The notes beneath the pieces are model-generated. The model did not search any database. It was given only the letters and a program-made list of their open reading frames with translations, and was not told where the DNA came from. The translations under genes and the position numbers were made by a program. Positions 5,458 through 8,431 of a stretch of 8,431 nt of DNA are shown here, piece by piece; within the stretch, counting starts at the first letter, position 1, and the number at the start of each line of letters is the position of its first letter. The DNA is from Chloroflexota bacterium (lineage in GTDB: Bacteria; Chloroflexota; Limnocylindria; Limnocylindrales; CSP1-4): the NCBI GenBank assembly GCA_021812735.1, contig JAKAMV010000394.1, forward strand, positions 1 through 8,431, in the 5' to 3' direction.

Positions 5458-7974
5458 TCAGCCGCGCATCCGCGCGTTGGCCGGGTCGAACAGCGGCGTG
5501 GCGCCCACCGAGGCCACCGTGACCGGGTACAGCTCGCCGACGTACTCGACCGCGAGCCGGTTGCCGACGACCGCCTCCTCGACCGGCAAGTACGCCATCA
5601 GCAGGTGGCGGCCCACCGACGGGCCGGCCGCCGCCGTCGTCACGAAGGCGTGCCGGCCCCGCCGGTCCGCGAGCACCGTCCCGTCGGGGCGGCAGATCGG
5701 CTCCCGGCCGAGCATGTACCGCTTGACGCCCGAGGCCGAGGTGTGGTCGTCCACCGTGAGCGTGCACAGCAGGCTCGCCGGACCCTGGGCGCGCTGCGCG
5801 AGGTACGCAGCCCTGCCGATGAAGTCGGCGTCCTTGACCCGCGGCCGGGCGAGGCCCGCCTCGACGAGGTTCCGGTCCGCCTCGAGCTCGTTCCCCATCA
5901 GCCGGTAGCCCTTCTCGACGCGGAGCGTGCCGCCGTAGGCCGCGAGGCCCACCGGGACGATCCCGAACGGCGCGCCGGCCGCCATCAGCAGGTCCCACAG
6001 GTGCGCTCCCTGCTCCATCGGGACGTGGAGCTCCCAGCCCAGCTCGCCGACGTAGCTGATCCGCGCGGCGATGACCCGAACCGACTCGAGGTCGACGGGC
6101 AGGCAGCTGCCGTACGGCAGCGCCGCGTCGGAGACGTCGTCGGCCGTGACCGACGCGACGACGTCGCGGGCGCGCGGCCCCCAGATCGCGAGCATCGTCC
6201 AGGAGCCGGTGACATCCGCGAAGTTGACGCCGCCCTCGGGCAGGTGGTCCACGAGCCACTTGCGGTCTGCGCTGCCGGCGAACCCCGCGTCCACGATCCG
6301 GAACAGGTCGTCGCCCAGGCGCATGATCGTGACGTCGGCCTTGATTCCGCCCGCCTCGCTGAGCAGCTGGGTGTAGAGGAGCCGTCCCGGCGCGACGTCC
6401 ACCTGGCCGACGGCCATGCGCTGCAGCCAGTCCAGCGCCCCGGGGCCCGAGACGTCGAACTCCGCGAAGGCCGGATTCTCGATGATGCCAACCCGCTCGC
6501 GGAGCGCGAGGTGCTCGGCGTTGACGATCGGGCTCCACCAGCGGCGGTCCCACTCGTGCTCGCGGTCCATGACCCGGTCGCCGAACTCGGCGAGCAGCGG
6601 TGCGTTGGCCGCGTACCAGTTCGGGCGCTCCCAGCCCGAGATCTCGACGAACTCGGCGCCGAGCGCGGCGTGGCGGGCGTGCGCCGCGCCCAGGCGGACG
6701 CCGCGGTCCGACGCCCACTGCTCGCCCGGGTGGACGATGCCGTAGAACTTGGGGAACGCCTCGATGAACCGCCGCTCGACGTGGAACGGCGTCTTCTGGG
6801 TGTCGTAGAAGCGGGCGATGTTGGCGCTCGAGGGGTCCATCTCGGGCTTCCCGTCGGTCATCCACTCGGCCAGCATCCGGGTCAGGCTCGGCGCCTCCTT
6901 GATGAACATGGCCGCGCACGACCAGAGGCCTCGCACCTCGGGCGTCTCGCCCAGCAGCGGGAGGCCGTCCACGGTGAACGACATCAGCCCGTTGATGGCG
7001 TGCTTGAGTCCCACCTTCTCGTTGCCGACGATCGCGGGGTACAGCTCGAGCGCCTTCTCCACGTGGGGGTCGAAGTCCGCGGGGGTGAACGGCAGCTCGG
7101 TCGGCGACAGGAGGGCCCGGTCGTTGGACGGGATGTCCTCGGGCTGGACGGGGATCGCCCGGTGCGCGTACGAGCCGATCTCCAGGTCACTGCCGTTCTG
7201 GCGCTCGTACATCAGCGCGTCCATGTCGCGGATGACGGGGTACGCCAGGGCGCTGGGCAGATCCTCGAACTCGGGCACGGGGCCGATGTCGACCATCTGG
7301 TGCACGCCCGGGATCAGCGGGATGCGGGCGCCGGCCATGGCCGCCACCCTGGCCGCCCACACGCCGCCGGCGACCACCACGAGGTCGGCCCCGATGTGGC
7401 CCCGGGCGGTCCGCACACCCGCGACGCGCCCCGCGCGCACGTCGATCCCGGTGACCTCGGTGCTCCCGAACGTCTGCAGCGCCCCGAGCCCCATGGCCCT
7501 CTCACGCCACAGCGTGCCGGCGTACAGCGCGTCGGCGACGCCGACCGTCGGCGTGTGCAGGCCGCCCTTGATCTTGGTCGCGTCCAGGTGCGGCATCAGG
7601 TCCCTGACCTGGCCCGGCGTGAGGAGCTCGACGCCCGCCACCCCGTAGGCGTGCGCGGCGGTCAGCTTCCGCCGCAGCTCGTGCATCCGGGCCTCGGTCC
7701 GCGCGACCTCGATCCCGCCGCAGCGCGTGTAGACGCCCAGCTCGGTGTACTGGGCGATCCCGTCGAGACACCACTCGGTCATCTGCCGCCCGTAGTCCGT
7801 CGGGAAGCAGAACGACGACGCGTGGCCCGTCGAGCCGCCCGGGTTCGGGAGCGGCCCCTTGTCCAGCTGGACGATGTCGCGCCAGCCGAGGCGGGCGAGA
7901 TGCCACGCGAGGCCGTTGCCGGCGATGCCAGCGCCGACGATGACCACGCGCGCGTGGGACGGCAGTGCGCTCAT
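5458..7974 (-). CDS. Dimethylglycine oxidase/sarcosine dehydrogenase-like FAD oxidoreductase fused to GcvT-type folate domains
   Basis: This 838-aa two-module enzyme oxidatively removes an N-methyl group and passes the carbon to tetrahydrofolate. Domain order: a DAO FAD domain (about 8-370) with the dinucleotide motif VVIVGAGIAGNGLAWHLARLG; an FAO_M-type linker (about 373-430, DPSSANIARFYDTQ...); a GCV_T domain (about 430-700); and a GCV_T C-terminal barrel (about 735-830). GGSTGHASS (46-54) places His51 where dimethylglycine enzymes bind FAD covalently. From remembered Arthrobacter dimethylglycine oxidase, His225 (VHQ) and Tyr256 (LMYER) fall at its catalytic His/Tyr positions. Asp547 (GGIKADVTI) falls at the folate-site Asp. 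SGWERPNWYA and ISYVGELGWELHVP are also family hallmarks. The ATG at 7974 has AGGGAGG (7979-7985) 4 nt upstream. No signal peptide is seen, so it is probably cytoplasmic. Dimethylglycine, sarcosine or another N-methyl amine could be the substrate, and oxidase versus dehydrogenase cannot be told. Confidence 0.92.
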   Translation of the reverse strand: MSALPSHARVVIVGAGIAGNGLAWHLARLGWRDIVQLDKGPLPNPGGSTGHASSFCFPTDYGRQMTEWCLDGIAQYTELGVYTRCGGIEVARTEARMHELRRKLTAAHAYGVAGVELLTPGQVRDLMPHLDATKIKGGLHTPTVGVADALYAGTLWRERAMGLGALQTFGSTEVTGIDVRAGRVAGVRTARGHIGADLVVVAGGVWAARVAAMAGARIPLIPGVHQMVDIGPVPEFEDLPSALAYPVIRDMDALMYERQNGSDLEIGSYAHRAIPVQPEDIPSNDRALLSPTELPFTPADFDPHVEKALELYPAIVGNEKVGLKHAINGLMSFTVDGLPLLGETPEVRGLWSCAAMFIKEAPSLTRMLAEWMTDGKPEMDPSSANIARFYDTQKTPFHVERRFIEAFPKFYGIVHPGEQWASDRGVRLGAAHARHAALGAEFVEISGWERPNWYAANAPLLAEFGDRVMDREHEWDRRWWSPIVNAEHLALRERVGIIENPAFAEFDVSGPGALDWLQRMAVGQVDVAPGRLLYTQLLSEAGGIKADVTIMRLGDDLFRIVDAGFAGSADRKWLVDHLPEGGVNFADVTGSWTMLAIWGPRARDVVASVTADDVSDAALPYGSCLPVDLESVRVIAARISYVGELGWELHVPMEQGAHLWDLLMAAGAPFGIVPVGLAAYGGTLRVEKGYRLMGNELEADRNLVEAGLARPRVKDADFIGRAAYLAQRAQGPASLLCTLTVDDHTSASGVKRYMLGREPICRPDGTVLADRRGRHAFVTTAAAGPSVGRHLLMAYLPVEEAVVGNRLAVEYVGELYPVTVASVGATPLFDPANARMRG

Positions 7975-7978
7975 GTTG

Positions 7979-7985
7979 CCTCCCT
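7979..7985 (-). promoter_or_regulatory. Strong ribosome binding site of the DMGO-like gene
   Basis: Read on the minus strand, AGGGAGG lies 4 nt before the ATG (7974-7972). It confirms that start, which also places the FAD dinucleotide motif right at the N-terminus, as the family requires. Confidence 0.75.
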
Positions 7986-7993
7986 TGCCTGGA

Positions 7994-8040
7994 GCGACCG
8001 GAGTCGGGTCGCCGCCCGGTCGTCGGGACCCGGCGGTCGC
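7994..8040 (-). other. Imperfect long inverted repeat in the DinB-like/DMGO-like intergenic gap
   Basis: GCGACCG (7994-8000) pairs with CGGTCGC (8034-8040). After a 3-nt bulge (8001-8003), TCGGGTC (8004-8010) pairs with GACCCGG (8027-8033) with one G-T pair, leaving a 16-nt loop. It occupies half of the 93-nt gap. It could terminate the upstream DinB-like transcript, form a leader structure of the DMGO-like mRNA, or be an operator. I could not match it to a glycine riboswitch, and no clear promoter boxes are visible around it. GC-rich sequence forms such pairings readily, so functional confidence is low. Confidence 0.35.
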
Positions 8041-8067
8041 GGGGGAGCGAGGGGACGCACCCGCAGT

Positions 8068-8431
8068 CTAGGCACCCCGCTCCGCCAGCGACGCGAGATG
8101 CTCGTCATCGTGGTCCGCGGCGACGGCCAGCAGCCCCGCCACGTCGAGCCGGCCGTACGTGGCGTGGACGCCGCTCCGCGCCCAGCCCGCCTCGTCGAGC
8201 GCGGCGAGCCGGGCGAGGGCCGCGGCGCGCACCTCGGCGAACAGGGCCGCGGCCCCGGCGAGCATCGCCGCCCGCGGCTCGTCCACCGGCCCCGGCTCGG
8301 TCCACGACCAGGCCGGCTCGTCGTCGCCGCGGAGCGTGTCGAGCCGTGCCTGCCAGACGGCGCGCTCGACAGCCACCAGGTGCGCGAGCACCTGCGCCGG
8401 CGTCCACTCGCCCGCCGGGGCACCGTCGAGC
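8068..8431 (-). CDS. DinB-like (YfiT/DinB superfamily) small protein, C-terminal part, 5' end outside window
   Basis: The minus-strand frame is open from the window edge to the TAG at 8070-8068 and gives 120 residues. The GTG at 8391 would cut into the first visible helix (EWTPAQVLAHLVAVERAVW), so the true start lies beyond the edge. The four-helix-bundle pattern fits DinB-like proteins: 'W.P..VLAHL...E' with His17 of the fragment at the end of helix one, an acidic/Pro linker, a long Ala/Arg-rich helix, 'GVHATYGRLDVAGLLAVAADHDDEHLASL', and His107 and His111. These three His residues could be the metal-binding triad of the superfamily. Members include thiol-dependent transferases and isomerases, and many are of unknown function. 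It lies 93 nt upstream of the DMGO-like gene on the same strand, so it may share its transcript, but no functional link is evident. Confidence 0.72.
   Translation of the reverse strand, partial: LDGAPAGEWTPAQVLAHLVAVERAVWQARLDTLRGDDEPAWSWTEPGPVDEPRAAMLAGAAALFAEVRAAALARLAALDEAGWARSGVHATYGRLDVAGLLAVAADHDDEHLASLAERGA

Noticed and set aside
5384..6919. A 511-codon minus-strand frame overlapping the DMGO-like gene in another phase.
   Set aside because: Its translation is Arg/Gly/Pro-rich without motifs. The overlapping frame 5458-7974 has full domain and active-site support.
7975..8067. Glycine riboswitch upstream of the DMGO-like gene.
   Set aside because: The gap is short for a tandem glycine aptamer and I found none of its conserved core sequences. 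Only a generic GC stem is present.

Overview
The window is GC-rich and densely packed, with little intergenic space, G/C-ending codons and several GTG starts. This suggests a high-GC actinobacterium, possibly of the Thermoleophilia/Solirubrobacterales type. That placement is an impression from composition and protein style, with no marker gene to support it.

Left part (1-4117, + strand): a branched-chain-amino-acid-type (HAAT/Liv) ABC importer operon. The order is substrate-binding protein (C-terminal part only, cut by the window edge), LivG-type ATPase, LivF-type ATPase, LivH-type permease, LivM-type permease. Gaps shrink along the operon (73, 28, 9 and then -1 nt), and the livH/livM junction is a stop/start overlap. 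A perfect 10-bp GC hairpin sits between the binding-protein gene and livG. It probably lets the binding protein be made in excess over the membrane parts.

Middle (4171-5409, + strand): a DadA-like FAD amine/D-amino-acid dehydrogenase. It follows livM after 53 nt, with an 11-bp inverted repeat spanning the livM stop codon. It is probably the catabolic partner of the importer.

Right part (5458-7974, - strand): an 838-aa fusion of a FAD amine oxidoreductase and a GcvT-like folate-binding module, of the dimethylglycine oxidase/sarcosine dehydrogenase family. It converges on the DadA-like gene over a 48-nt gap that holds a 13-bp hairpin, probably a bidirectional terminator. Beyond it, on the same strand, is the C-terminal part of a small DinB-like protein (8068-8431).

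Reading of the locus (inference): uptake of a small amino acid or N-methylated amino acid, followed by flavin-dependent oxidation. The DMGO-like enzyme would demethylate N-methylglycines and pass the one-carbon unit to tetrahydrofolate. The DadA-like enzyme would oxidise the same or a related amine. Each family is known. The points worth a second look are the pairing of the genes, the asymmetric composite ATPase sites of the two ABC subunits, and the hairpins at the gene boundaries. I saw no CRISPR array, tRNA, rRNA, insertion sequence or wholly new system.
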